From Nitrospira sp. (GTDB lineage: Bacteria; Nitrospirota; Nitrospiria; Nitrospirales; Nitrospiraceae): DNA of 47,963 bases. Below the pieces are notes generated by a model, which worked only from the letters and a program-made list of their open reading frames with translations, was not told where the DNA came from and did not search any database. This document shows, piece after piece, positions 16,158-26,063 of this stretch (within the stretch, counting starts at the first letter, position 1; the number at the start of each line of letters is the position of its first letter). The translations under genes and the position numbers were made by a program. Where the stretch lies: positions 72,057-120,019 of the forward strand of contig SWDP01000047.1 in assembly GCA_005116885.1 (NCBI GenBank), written 5' to 3'.

Positions 16158-18008
16158 TCAAGCTGCTTGCCCCTCTGCCGACAGGATTTCGACAAGAAAT
16201 GTCTTCAGCTCTTGGAGAACACCAGGGTCGTTCTTGAGTAACCACTCTGTGAGCTGAACCGAGTGATCAGTTTTGTTGTAAATATGACGTGCCCCGGAAA
16301 GATCTTGAAATAGGTCAATCAACAAGTTGGCTCCGTCAACTGTTCTGAGCCACTCAAGGTCTGTAACGGCAATGCTCTGCTGAGGAGCGGACAGGTACTT
16401 TGCGCTTCCTCCATTGGAGGTCATCCACGCGGTTACCTGCTCCACAGCAATCGGCGTCTGTGAAAAATCTGGAAGGCTATTCATCAGAGCTATCAAAGCC
16501 GTTGGGACGAGGAGATAATTTTCGTACATGCGACAAGGTAAAAACCTAACCTTGTTCTGTGATCGGGCCATAATATCGTTCATTTGGGCTTCCGTGCGAG
16601 ACTCACGGTCAAAGACAAATCCCACAGCAGGAGGCAGGTACGCATCCCCCTGGCTGAGCTTCTCGTAAATCCCCACGATTGTCTCAACAGGTATCCGCTT
16701 GGAACTGAAGTCCCCTGTGTGTTTTACGCCCACAATATTCGCACCAACAGCTGTTCGATGACCGGCCAAGAGCAGAGAGAAGCATTCCTCCTCCGTATCA
16801 CCTTCAACCCATAGGATACGATCCGCGCCGAACACATCTGACAGCTTGGCTCCTACTTCCATCAAACACTTTCGTATCCCACTCAATTTTCCAGCATCAA
16901 CGAGTTCGATAACACTCTGTGGCCTTTCCCAACGAATAAGCGTCATCGTGGCAGGACTGGCCGCTCTTAGGATTTCGCTAGAATGCGTTGCGATGATGTA
17001 TTGGTGTTGCGGAAACTCTTTGAGGATTTCGATGAGCTTGCGCGCTGCGGCAGGATGCAGAAAGCTGCTTGGTTCATCGATCAGAATCGTCTGGGAATAC
17101 TTGGAGGTGAGGACAACATAGAGGAGCGCGAGAGCCTGCCCCACACCAGTTCCGCTTTCAGATAGCTGGATGGCAAGATCCTCGCGTCTACTCTGAGGAC
17201 CGTCTGTCCATACCAGAATCTCCAGGATGCCGTTTCCTACCGGTCTAACAGAGACCCTAAATATCGAAGGGAATATCCGATGTACCAGTTCGTTGAAGTC
17301 CTGAAAGAGCAGCGCATTGCTCTGCAAGATGTTGAGAACCTCTGGAAGATTATTAGCTGTGGGGTGCATAACAGCATTGTGCCCAAACCCGCATGAACCC
17401 GATCCCACGCGTTGTGCATCGAATCGATAGATGCGTGATCTAAGAAAGCTTGCTACCACCACCCCGAACTCAGCTTGTTCGGTCGTTTTCTGCGTTCCGA
17501 CTGCGTAAAAACTTGTTCTATCTGGTGAAGGGGTTATGCGGTGAAATTGCTTCGTTGCCGGGTATAGTCCGTGCGTGGGGTAATCCTTGACGAAAAATTG
17601 AGCGGCACTACCCTGGGGAGCATTGAGCTCAAGCGTGAAGTGTGTTTCGTCTCTGGCCAGAATAGCCTCAAGCGCACTTATCCCATCCTGTCTAGGAGTC
17701 GACTGCTCAGTCTGGACGGGAACATTGAACTCCCCACCACATCCAAGGAGAAGCTCCCTGAGCTCAGCCCCACTGACGGCAAGTTTGACCCGCGCAGACG
17801 AAAGTGGGTCTATAAGAGCAGTGGATGTTTGTGCTGTTAATTGACTCCTGTGTGGCTTGCCCGAGAAGCTGAGAGACAACGCTTCTAGTAAGGCCGTTTT
17901 GCCAACATTGTTTTGTCCGACGATGAGGTTAATGCCCTCCTCAAATATCAGTTCTCTCGGTTCCAGGAAGCTCTTATACTTTTTGATCTTAAACGAACAA
18001 ATTCTCAT
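16158..18008 (-). CDS. OLD-family ATPase with TOPRIM domain
   Basis: 616 aa. The N-terminal ABC/SMC-like ATPase has Walker A GQNNVGKT at 31-38, Walker B ILIDEPSSFLHP near 308 and the downstream ATHSSE switch near 335. A TOPRIM-type domain starts near residue 398 with ILWVEGDTEEECFSLL, whose Glu is the metal-binding position, followed by a VFDRES segment near 463. This is the class 1/2 OLD nuclease architecture used in phage defence (e.g. GajA) and in retron systems. No UvrD-like GajB helicase or reverse transcriptase lies next to it, so it is a solo OLD protein. Base composition is more AT-rich than the neighbours, which suggests acquisition by transfer. Confidence 0.85.
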   Translation of the reverse strand: MRICSFKIKKYKSFLEPRELIFEEGINLIVGQNNVGKTALLEALSLSFSGKPHRSQLTAQTSTALIDPLSSARVKLAVSGAELRELLLGCGGEFNVPVQTEQSTPRQDGISALEAILARDETHFTLELNAPQGSAAQFFVKDYPTHGLYPATKQFHRITPSPDRTSFYAVGTQKTTEQAEFGVVVASFLRSRIYRFDAQRVGSGSCGFGHNAVMHPTANNLPEVLNILQSNALLFQDFNELVHRIFPSIFRVSVRPVGNGILEILVWTDGPQSRREDLAIQLSESGTGVGQALALLYVVLTSKYSQTILIDEPSSFLHPAAARKLIEILKEFPQHQYIIATHSSEILRAASPATMTLIRWERPQSVIELVDAGKLSGIRKCLMEVGAKLSDVFGADRILWVEGDTEEECFSLLLAGHRTAVGANIVGVKHTGDFSSKRIPVETIVGIYEKLSQGDAYLPPAVGFVFDRESRTEAQMNDIMARSQNKVRFLPCRMYENYLLVPTALIALMNSLPDFSQTPIAVEQVTAWMTSNGGSAKYLSAPQQSIAVTDLEWLRTVDGANLLIDLFQDLSGARHIYNKTDHSVQLTEWLLKNDPGVLQELKTFLVEILSAEGQAA

Positions 18009-18278
18009 ATCGGCTTATGCTCAAAAATGAAGACAAAGAACAGGGATATTCCACAGTTTCATCACGTGCGCGTGTCCAAGGCTGCCCTTGACTGCGCGCA
18101 TCGAACGAGCACATTCTGAACGTGCGCGTTCTGCGAGCAAGAAAGGCACCTGGCCGCTCCTATCCCGTCCTTCCGAGCCTACTCATCGCTCTCCAGGGAT
18201 GGGGGCTGAATGATCTTCCACTGCGCGCGTCCAACGAGGGGAGTCCACGACCGCGCGTTGCGCGAGCACGGAAGATCA
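18009..18278. repeat. Intergenic region with GCGCG-rich degenerate repeats
   Basis: Two related segments of about 55 bp occur at 18088-18146 and 18215-18272, both reading CTGCGCGC(A/G)TC.AACGAG ... (G)CGCG(T)T...GCGAGCA. A shorter piece, GTGCGCGTGTCCAAGG, is at 18066. Each holds an internal inverted GCGCGC pair that can form a hairpin. The region separates the OLD gene (start 18008) from the response-regulator stop (18279); no gene was found. Confidence 0.6.
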
Positions 18279-19721
18279 TCAGCCCTCATCCTCCGCCTCT
18301 TCTCTCGCCGACGGAATCCCATAGCGCTTGCACTTCTCCCACAGCGCTTTGCGCGAGATGCCGAGAATCTTCGCGCCGGTCGTGCGGCTGCCGTCTACCC
18401 GCTCCAACACCGACAGAATATAGCCTTTTTCGAACTGTTCCCTCGCCATCGCCAGCGAGGTTAGCTGACGTTCCTCACGCTTCTGCCCCGTCAGCCCTTC
18501 GCTACAGAATCCGCACGATTCTTGGGGCTGCCCGCCTGTAAAAGGGCAGGACTGGAACCCGCACAGATCTTGCGGTTGAACCGCTTCACGATCCCGCCCC
18601 AGTGCCACCGCACGCTCAACCATGTTCTCCAACTCCCGCACGTTCCCTGGGAATGAATAGCGCAAGAAGAGCTCGCGCGCGGCGGGAGAAAACCCGTTCA
18701 GTGTTTTATTCATCTTGCCGGCGCAGCTCTTCAGCACGTGCTCGGCGATGACCATGATGTCTTCCTGCCGCTGGCGCAACGGCGGAATCACGACGGGCAC
18801 GACATTCAGCCGATAAAACAAATCCTCTCGAAACCGCCCCTGAGCCACTTCTTTTCGCAGGTCCTTCTGCGTGGCGCAGACCAGGCGCACATCGACGTGA
18901 ATCGTATCGTTTCCTCCGACGCGCTCGAACTGCCGTTCCTGAAGCACCCGCAAAAGTTTCACCTGGATAACCGGTGAGATTTCCCCGACTTCATCGAGAA
19001 ACAGCGTGCCCCGATGGGCCAACTCGAACCGCCCGTGCCGCTGCCGCAGCGCCCCCGTAAACGCCCCTTTTTCATGGCCGAAGAGTTCCGCTTCCAAGAG
19101 GGATTCAGGAAGCGCTGCGCAGCTCACTTTGATCAAAGGAAACTGGCTGCGCGGACTGTTTTGATGGATAGCATTGGCGACCAACTCCTTGCCAGTTCCG
19201 CTTTCTCCTAAAATCAACGTCGTCGAGTCTGTGCCTTCCACTAGCTTGATCTTTTCAAGGACGGCCCGCATCTGATTGTTCGCCCCGAGAATGCCCCCAA
19301 AACTGAACTAATCTTCCAGCACCGCTTTGAGATCTTGATTTTCGCGCCGCAAGGTGACCATGCTGCCAACCCGCTCGACGATCAGCAGCAATTCGTCCAT
19401 CTGAAACGGCTTCGTGATGTAGTCCAAGGCGCCAAGCTTCATCGCGCCGACTGCTGTCTCTACCGATCCATGGGCGGTAATCATCACAACTTCTGTTTGG
19501 GGCAGCCGCTCTTTGGCTGCTGCGAGCACGGCGAGCCCGTCTGCGCCGGGCAACCGCAGATCGGTGATTACCAGGTCGAACGGCCGTTGGTGGATGGCGT
19601 CGATCCCCTCCGTGCCGGAAGCCGCAGCCTCGATATCGTGGCCGACCGCCTCCAGCGCATCGACCATCGACAACCGCATCAGCGGCTCGTCATCGACCAA
19701 GAGGATTCTGAGTCCCTTCAT
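18279..19721 (-). pseudogene. Sigma-54 response regulator interrupted by in-frame TAG
   Basis: One reading frame of 481 codons runs from the ATG at 19721 to 18279, broken by a single TAG at 19308-19310. Before it is a receiver domain (Asp10, Asp11, phospho-acceptor Asp54 in VITDLRLPG, Lys in TKPF) ending ...LKAVLED. After it the frame continues FSFGGILGANNQM into an AAA+ activator with LGESGTGKE (Walker A), GAFTGA (sigma-54 contact) and LDEVGE, then a Fis-type HTH (ILGISRKALWEKCKRYGI). This is the NtrC/AtoC layout, with the stop exactly in the linker. Products could be a free receiver (137 aa) and a constitutive activator restarted at 19271 (330 aa), or the gene may be dead or misread. It overlaps the kinase gene by 4 nt (ATGA). 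Confidence 0.85.
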
Positions 19722-22700
19722 GACACCCGCTCCATTAACGAACGGTCTCTGGAAACAGGTAGACAGAGGGTAAAGGTTGTTCCTTTTCCCACTTCGCTAT
19801 CCACCAGGATCTTTCCACCGTGGCGCTCAACGATACCCAGACTGACCGACAGGCCGAGACCGGTTCCTTCACCTTCCTTCTTGGTTGAAAAGAATGGATC
19901 GAAAATCCTCGGCAGAACTGCCGGCGCGATACCCGATCCGGTATCGTGAACTTCGATCAGACACACCCCTTCGACCACAGACGTTCGAATCGTCAGCATA
20001 CCTCCGTCTTTCATCGCTTGGACCGCATTCAACACCAAGTTCATCAACACCTGCTCAATCATATGCCGATCGACCATTACAGTCGGCAACCCCTGACCGA
20101 ATCCCGTTTCCAAAAGGATTCGGTTCGGAGCAAAGAGATGCGTCGTGAGGGCCAACACCCGGTCCACGACGTGATTGATGTCTGTCAACGCAAATGCAGG
20201 TTCGTGCTGCTGAGAGAAATCGAGGAGCTGACGCACAATCTTCTGCACCCGCCGCACGCCATCTTCCATCGACGCCCAATATTCCTCTTGCCGACCCGGC
20301 GACAGCGTGCCCTTCCGCAAATTGTAGAGACAGTTCAGAATCCCTCCCAGGGGGTTATTGATTTCGTGCGCCACCCCTGCCGCGAGCTTTCCGACCGAAG
20401 CCAGTTTCTCCGAGTTCCTAATCTGTTGCTCCAACTTTTTGGTCTCCGTCATATCTCGCGCGATGCCCAGTACGCCCAGGATCATGCCCTCAACCCCATG
20501 CAGCGGGGACACACTCACCATCACAGCCCTTGGTTCCCCTGTGCGCGTTACCACTTCGACCTCATAGACCTGTTTCGCGCCGATGTCCAATGTGCTTTTG
20601 AGGCGTTTCCCTCTATGGCGCTTGGAGAGAAGCGCAAGGTACGGGCGCCCGATCAGATCGTCTTTCCGATAGCCCCATGCTTCGATCTTGCTGTTGACAT
20701 AGGTAAACCGCTGTTCGGTATCAAGGGTGTAGATCACGTCGTTGGCGTTCTCAAGAAGATTTTCGAGATATTGCTTGGTCTCTTCGATCTCTCTGGTGCG
20801 CTCTTTGACGTTATGTTCCAATTCCTCTCTGTACGTATCCAACTGCCGTTCAAGCCGCTTCCGATCGGTAATGTCCCGCAACTGCACCATGACCAACAGC
20901 TGGTCGGCCACTCCGACACGAATCAAATCCATTTCAGCCGGAATGTCCTGTCCGCCGGCATGGCGCACCATGATCTCCTGAGTGGGTACTTTCCGCTGCC
21001 CGGAAATGACATCGTTCAGCCATCCACGCAACGCCTCGTGATAACCTGAGAGCACCACTTCGAGCAGGCTATGGCCGACGACATTCGCCTCGGCATACCC
21101 CAGCGCTTGTTCCTCGCGTTTGTTGACGGCGACGATGCTGCCGTGTGGATCCACCATAAATACCGAGTCTGCCACCAAGTCGAAGAGCGCCTTGTAGCGC
21201 GCCTGCGACGCCACGAGCTGTTCTGTGCGCTCCGACACGGCCTGTTCCAAATTTGTGGTGTAGGCTTGCAGATGCCGCTCAAGCCGATGACGTTCGGTCA
21301 CGTCGTGAACAAACGCGCGGGAGTGAACCAACCCGCCCCGCTCTTGATCGATCAAAGCCGTGGCGTGAATTTCCACATCGATCGGGTGACCGTCTTTCGT
21401 CAAAAACACCGTCTCCATCGAACTGCGCCCTTGCGCAACTAATTGCTCCAGATATTGCAGGACGAGCGGTTCCTGGCCGCGCGGCACGAGGTCCCAGAGG
21501 CGCATGGCCAACATCTCATCGAGGCTATACCGCAGCTTCTCGATCCCTGTCTTGTTCACATGCACGAATTGACCACTCCGATCCAATTGGCAGATCATCT
21601 CAGGAGAATGCTCGATCAGGTCGCGGTACTTTTCTTCCAGGCGACGTACATCCACCACGCGCTGTTCGATTTGGGCAAACGACCGTTGGAGATTCTCCGC
21701 CATGTGATTGAAGGCAACGGCAAGCCCTTCAATTTCATCGCCGGTCTTCAGCTCCAATCGTCGATCCAATCGACCGCTTCCGATTTCACCGACCCCGTCG
21801 TGCAGCAACTGAATGGGGCGGGCGATCCGACGTGCAACGAGTACCCCTGTCCCCCACAGCACGGCGAGCACAACCAATCCATAGAGCAGCACTTTCGCCA
21901 CGAGTTCGGCCAGCGGCGCATAGGTCTCCTTGGGATCCTGCCGTACTACCGTGATCCACTGATGTCCGCCCAAACTGCCCGGGGCCAAGCTCTCGCCGAA
22001 TCGAACCGGCGCGAACCCGATCAAGGCATTCAGGCCCCCGTGCGAATCGTCTGCCGCAACGGCCCAACCGGCCTCTAGTTTCCCAAGGGCGCCGATCAAT
22101 TCGGGCCGAACCGTATGCGCTTCCGGAGGCAGGACCGGGCACATCACAGGGACACCATCGGAATTGAACAACATGGCGTGGCCGGTCGCCCCGATCGTGA
22201 CGTCGGCAATGGCATGGAAGATGGTGTCTCGGCGTAATAATATCGTGACCGCCCCGATCGCCTTCTCCTTGGCATCGTCAAGAATGGGCACCGCAACCAC
22301 AAGCATGTGACTCCCGAATGCAGGATCGAAGGCAATCTCGCTCACATAGCCCCGAGGACTCCCCCCTTTTACGACCGCCTGCCACCATGCAGTCTTCCCG
22401 TAAAAATATTCCACTTGTGGAATGGAGCTGACCACCAGCGCCCCCTGCTGATCGGTGACCAGGATTCCGACATAGTCCGATCGGCGGATATCGTGCCACC
22501 GGATGAGGTAGTTCGTGACGATGCGATTGATGAAGAGGGGAAACTCGCTTGGCTTACCTCGCTGCCGCCATCGCTGCTGCCAATCCTTGATCATGCCCTG
22601 GATGCTGCGCGCATCCTTTCCCTCATACGTGCGGTTGGCTTCTGCCACGGCGGTGTGGAGAAAGGGGGTCGTGGCGAGCTGCTGGGCTTCGTTCATCCCA

Positions 22701-22897
22701 CGGCTGACCTGCATTTCGATGCGGCGAGCGGCCTCAACGGCGACTTCCTTGAAGTTGGCGCCGGTCATGTCGCGAAGCGCGCGCCGCTCCTCAATGTACG
22801 TGAGTACGAGCAGAAAGGTGAGAGGGAGCAGTCCGACCAGCACGATCGCCGCGATGATCTTATGCTGGAGACTGTGAGACCGACTCCAGAGTGTCAT
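19718..22897 (-). CDS. Membrane sensor histidine kinase, Cache-HAMP-PAS3-HisKA
   Basis: 1059 aa from the ATG at 22897 (GGGG 8 nt upstream; a TTG at 22954 would add 19 residues). TM1 is near residues 13-33, a large periplasmic Cache region follows to about 325, and TM2 (VLLYGLVVLAVLWGTGVLV) leads into a HAMP domain. Three PAS domains follow (starting near KYRDLIEHSP, RYKALFDLVA and YLENLLENAN). The H-box is AHEINNPLGG, typical of NtrB-like kinases, and the HATPase has NLVLNAVQAM, DTGSGI and GTGLGLS. It should phosphorylate the adjacent sigma-54 regulator. Because that regulator carries an in-frame stop, signalling may be broken or rewired. Confidence 0.92.
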   Translation of the reverse strand: MTLWSRSHSLQHKIIAAIVLVGLLPLTFLLVLTYIEERRALRDMTGANFKEVAVEAARRIEMQVSRGMNEAQQLATTPFLHTAVAEANRTYEGKDARSIQGMIKDWQQRWRQRGKPSEFPLFINRIVTNYLIRWHDIRRSDYVGILVTDQQGALVVSSIPQVEYFYGKTAWWQAVVKGGSPRGYVSEIAFDPAFGSHMLVVAVPILDDAKEKAIGAVTILLRRDTIFHAIADVTIGATGHAMLFNSDGVPVMCPVLPPEAHTVRPELIGALGKLEAGWAVAADDSHGGLNALIGFAPVRFGESLAPGSLGGHQWITVVRQDPKETYAPLAELVAKVLLYGLVVLAVLWGTGVLVARRIARPIQLLHDGVGEIGSGRLDRRLELKTGDEIEGLAVAFNHMAENLQRSFAQIEQRVVDVRRLEEKYRDLIEHSPEMICQLDRSGQFVHVNKTGIEKLRYSLDEMLAMRLWDLVPRGQEPLVLQYLEQLVAQGRSSMETVFLTKDGHPIDVEIHATALIDQERGGLVHSRAFVHDVTERHRLERHLQAYTTNLEQAVSERTEQLVASQARYKALFDLVADSVFMVDPHGSIVAVNKREEQALGYAEANVVGHSLLEVVLSGYHEALRGWLNDVISGQRKVPTQEIMVRHAGGQDIPAEMDLIRVGVADQLLVMVQLRDITDRKRLERQLDTYREELEHNVKERTREIEETKQYLENLLENANDVIYTLDTEQRFTYVNSKIEAWGYRKDDLIGRPYLALLSKRHRGKRLKSTLDIGAKQVYEVEVVTRTGEPRAVMVSVSPLHGVEGMILGVLGIARDMTETKKLEQQIRNSEKLASVGKLAAGVAHEINNPLGGILNCLYNLRKGTLSPGRQEEYWASMEDGVRRVQKIVRQLLDFSQQHEPAFALTDINHVVDRVLALTTHLFAPNRILLETGFGQGLPTVMVDRHMIEQVLMNLVLNAVQAMKDGGMLTIRTSVVEGVCLIEVHDTGSGIAPAVLPRIFDPFFSTKKEGEGTGLGLSVSLGIVERHGGKILVDSEVGKGTTFTLCLPVSRDRSLMERVS

Positions 22898-22950
22898 GGG
22901 TGTGCCCCAAGCAGGATGCGACAACCCTCGATGCGTGACGCGAATCTCGT

Positions 22951-23012
22951 TCAAACGTTTCAGGTGGCAAGTTTCAGAGGACGATTCCTGGCAACATGAA
23001 ACCTGAAACTAG
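22951..23012. repeat. Inverted repeat of GTTTCAGGT units
   Basis: GTTTCAGGT near 22956 and ACCTGAAAC near 23002 are exact inverted repeats. Further partial copies (AAGTTTCAGAGG, CATGAAACC) lie between them. The tract lies between the secF stop and the kinase start and resembles the short-repeat hairpins at 43.6-45.1 kb in style. Confidence 0.6.
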
Positions 23013-23075
23013 AAACCAGCAACTCTGTTCCTGAACGATGCTTCACACATGACTATATGTGATCGCACCAGCCAG

Positions 23076-23993
23076 CTAATTCCCCTTGAGCAGCCGCCCG
23101 GATGCTCCAGGCCAAAGCAATAGCAATGGACTCGCAACGAAGACAGAGGAATAGGTCCCGAAGATCACACCCCACAAGAGGGCGAGAGAAAAGTCGTGCA
23201 AGACCTCTCCACCAGCCAACGTTAAAGGAATCAACACCAGCACAACAGTCAAACTGGTGACAATCGTACGGCTCAAGACTTGGTTGACCGCGTTGTTGAT
23301 GATGGTCTCTTCGCTCTCCCGCCTCCGCATCCTGAGGTTTTCCCTGATTCGATCGAACACCACCACCGTATCCGTCATCGAATAGCCGGCTAACGTCAGC
23401 AAGGCCGTCACGACGAGCAAGGTAATTTCTTTGTCCAGAATATAAAAGGCGCCCAATACCGCCAATACGTCATGAAAGGTTGCCAATGCCGCAGCGATGC
23501 CAAAACGAAATTCGAACCGCGCCGCCACATACAGAATGATTCCGGCAAAGGAAATGAGGATCGCAATGAGGGCGTCTTGTTGAAGCTTGTTCCCAATGGT
23601 CGGTCCGATCTCCGTACTGGAATCGATCACGAAATGATTCGAGGCAAACTCCTTCGTAAAGACCGCCACGACCCGATCGGCAACTTTTTCCTCGATGGTC
23701 GTCGATGCCTTCAGACGGATCAACAGCTTGTTATCTTGACCGAACTCTTGCAGCTCGGCATTGCCGAGGCCGTTCGCCTCCAAGACTTTTCTCGCTTCGT
23801 CGATCCGAATTGCTTGATCGAATTTCAGCTGCACCGCGGTCCCCCCCGCGAAGTCGATGCCGAGATTCGCCGACCCTCTGCCAATTTGAATGATCGCCAC
23901 AATGCCCAGCACCACCATGATGCCGGAAAAGAGAAAGGCCCAACGACGCTTCGCCATGAAATCGATACTGGTTTTCCCGAGGATCTCCAACAT
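23076..23993 (-). CDS. secF: Protein translocase subunit SecF
   Basis: 305 aa. It has the SecF N-terminal helix, the GIDFAGGTAVQLKF periplasmic domain motif near residue 42 and five further membrane helices, including LLTLAGYSMTDTVVVFDRIREN, the signature of SecF helix 4 and the following loop. SecDF uses the proton-motive force to pull preproteins through SecYEG. It starts 15 nt after the secD stop; order secD-secF is standard. The C-terminus is short. Confidence 0.97.
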   Translation of the reverse strand: MLEILGKTSIDFMAKRRWAFLFSGIMVVLGIVAIIQIGRGSANLGIDFAGGTAVQLKFDQAIRIDEARKVLEANGLGNAELQEFGQDNKLLIRLKASTTIEEKVADRVVAVFTKEFASNHFVIDSSTEIGPTIGNKLQQDALIAILISFAGIILYVAARFEFRFGIAAALATFHDVLAVLGAFYILDKEITLLVVTALLTLAGYSMTDTVVVFDRIRENLRMRRRESEETIINNAVNQVLSRTIVTSLTVVLVLIPLTLAGGEVLHDFSLALLWGVIFGTYSSVFVASPLLLLWPGASGRLLKGN

Positions 23994-24008
23994 GCCGGCT
24001 CCTTCGAA

Positions 24009-25652
24009 CTAGATGCTTAACTGTCCCACTTTGTGTCGTTGATTCAAGAGGTCGAAAATGACCTTGGTCCCGATCAGGGCGGTAAACAGATTGATCCCGA
24101 TTCCGAGACACAAGGTCACGGCAAATCCTTTGATCGGCCCTGTGCCGAAGAGGAACAACGCCACTCCCGTGATCAGGGTCGTCACGTGCGAATCGACAAT
24201 CGTCAGTAGCGCCTTGTCATAGCCTCCATCGATCGCCAAACGAACCGCTTTCCCCGATCGCAGCTCTTCGCGAATACACTCGAAGATCAGCACGTTCGAA
24301 TCGACGCCCATCCCGATCGTAAGTACGATTCCGGCAATCCCCGGCAACGTGAGTGTGGCGTTCAGCGCAGAAAGGGCTCCGATCAAGCACAACAGATTGA
24401 GCATCAGCGCAAAGTCTGCAATCACGCCAGACAGCCGGTAATACACGATCATGAAAATGACCACCATGGCACCGGCAAACAGCGTGGCCTGCACGCCTTT
24501 CTCGATCGAATCTTTCCCGAGCGACGGCCCGACCGTGAGGTCCTGAATGATCTTGAGCGGAGCCGGCAACGCGCCGGCCCGGAGCACGATGGCGAGGTCG
24601 TTCGCCTCTTGCATAGAAAACGTTCCGGTGATTTGCGCGCGGCCCCCGACGATGCGGTCCTGGATCACCGGCGCAGAATAGATCGTATTGTCGAGCACGA
24701 CTGCCATGCGCTTCTTGATGTTGTCGCCCGTAATCCGTTCGAATTCACGACCGCCCTTCCCGTCAAAGGTGATCGAGACATAGGGATCGTTGAATTGACC
24801 GATCGAAACCCGTGCATCGCTCAACACATCGCCGGTCAGCATGACCCGCTTTTTCACGAGATACGGAATGCGATATTCGCGGCCGGTGTCCTTGTCGACC
24901 CCTCGCTCAAAAAGAATCTGATCGCCGGCCGGCAGCTTTGACTCGGCCTGCTTGAGCACCTCTTCCTCTTTGTCTTTTGGAATCCGGGAAGGCAAATCCA
25001 GCTTCGACTGGTTGTCTTCATCGAGCATCTTAAATTCGAGCAAGGCTGTCTCTTTGATCAAATCCCTGGCACGCTTGGGTTCTTTCACGCCTGGCAACTG
25101 CACGACGATCTGCTTCAACCCCTGCCGCTGCACGATCGGTTCCGCCACGCCGAACTGGTCGATACGGTTTCGGATCGTTTCCAACGCTTGGTTGATGGCA
25201 GAGTCCTTGATCCGTTTGACCTCGGCTTCTCGCAACTCCCACACCAGCCGATTAGCCGATCCGGCAGACGCGGTCTCACTGAAGGTCGGATAGTCGTCGA
25301 TCAACTTCTGAATCTGCTCCTTGAGTTCGGCATTTTGAAACTGCACCGTAACCTGAGCCTGTCCCGTCCGCGTGACAGACTCTACGGGGATTTTCTTCTC
25401 AACCAAGACATCTTGAAGAGACGCGACCGATCGATCGACGGCAATTTCGACCGCGCGATCTTCGTCCACTTCCATGACGAGGTGAATCCCGCCTTGGAGA
25501 TCCAAGCCCAACGTAATGCCTTTATTCGGCATCACCTGCTTCAGCCAACCAGGCAACGCCTGATAGAAGGGCTGATAGGTGGGGATGAAGAAGATCACCG
25601 ACAGCACCACCACCAGCACCAACAATGTTAACCGCCCGCCCACCTTTTTCAT
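24009..25652 (-). CDS. secD: Protein translocase subunit SecD
   Basis: 547 aa. TM1 near residue 10-27, then GLDLQGGIHLVMEVD near 50, a large periplasmic region with the QLPGVKEPKRARDLIKETALLEFK motif near 190, and five helices including GIVLTIGMGVDSNVLIFE, the SecD proton-path signature with Asp in GMGVDSN. Length is normal for the family. It forms SecDF with the gene downstream and is preceded by yajC, the classical yajC-secD-secF operon. Confidence 0.97.
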   Translation of the reverse strand: MKKVGGRLTLLVLVVVLSVIFFIPTYQPFYQALPGWLKQVMPNKGITLGLDLQGGIHLVMEVDEDRAVEIAVDRSVASLQDVLVEKKIPVESVTRTGQAQVTVQFQNAELKEQIQKLIDDYPTFSETASAGSANRLVWELREAEVKRIKDSAINQALETIRNRIDQFGVAEPIVQRQGLKQIVVQLPGVKEPKRARDLIKETALLEFKMLDEDNQSKLDLPSRIPKDKEEEVLKQAESKLPAGDQILFERGVDKDTGREYRIPYLVKKRVMLTGDVLSDARVSIGQFNDPYVSITFDGKGGREFERITGDNIKKRMAVVLDNTIYSAPVIQDRIVGGRAQITGTFSMQEANDLAIVLRAGALPAPLKIIQDLTVGPSLGKDSIEKGVQATLFAGAMVVIFMIVYYRLSGVIADFALMLNLLCLIGALSALNATLTLPGIAGIVLTIGMGVDSNVLIFECIREELRSGKAVRLAIDGGYDKALLTIVDSHVTTLITGVALFLFGTGPIKGFAVTLCLGIGINLFTALIGTKVIFDLLNQRHKVGQLSI

Positions 25653-25682
25653 GTCGTCCGGTACCCCTTTATCCTCAGCAGT

Positions 25683-26042
25683 CTACGAGTCTTTGTCCTT
25701 GTCCTTCTCCTCATCGTCGCCACCGCGTAATCGGGCAATCTGATCCCGTTGTATGCGAATCTTCGTCGTATCCGCGATCTGCAACGTCACCGTCGCCTTC
25801 CCAAGATTCGTCACCGTACCCCAGATACCTGACGCCGTGACGACCTTGTCGCCTTTCTTCAGGGCCTCCAGTAGCGACTTCTGCTGCTTCGCGCGCTTTT
25901 GTTGCGGTAAAATAACCAGGAAGTAAAAAATGACGAAGATCAGCGCGAACGGAACAAGGGAGAGGATTGTGCTGGTCGTGGAACCCCCACCACTACCCCC
26001 TCCGCCAAATAACTGAGCCATCACGACCGATTGCATGAACAT
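25683..26042 (-). CDS. yajC: Sec translocon accessory protein YajC
   Basis: 119 aa from the ATG at 26042, 5 nt after AAGGAG. A glycine-rich start precedes one membrane helix (LVPFALIFVIFYFLVILP), then the family motif PQQKRAKQQKSLLEALKKGDKVVTASGIWGTV and an acidic tail. YajC binds SecDF and is expected at this position in the operon. Confidence 0.95.
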   Translation of the reverse strand: MFMQSVVMAQLFGGGGSGGGSTTSTILSLVPFALIFVIFYFLVILPQQKRAKQQKSLLEALKKGDKVVTASGIWGTVTNLGKATVTLQIADTTKIRIQRDQIARLRGGDDEEKDKDKDS

Positions 26043-26063
26043 ACACACTCCTTCTCAACCAAG

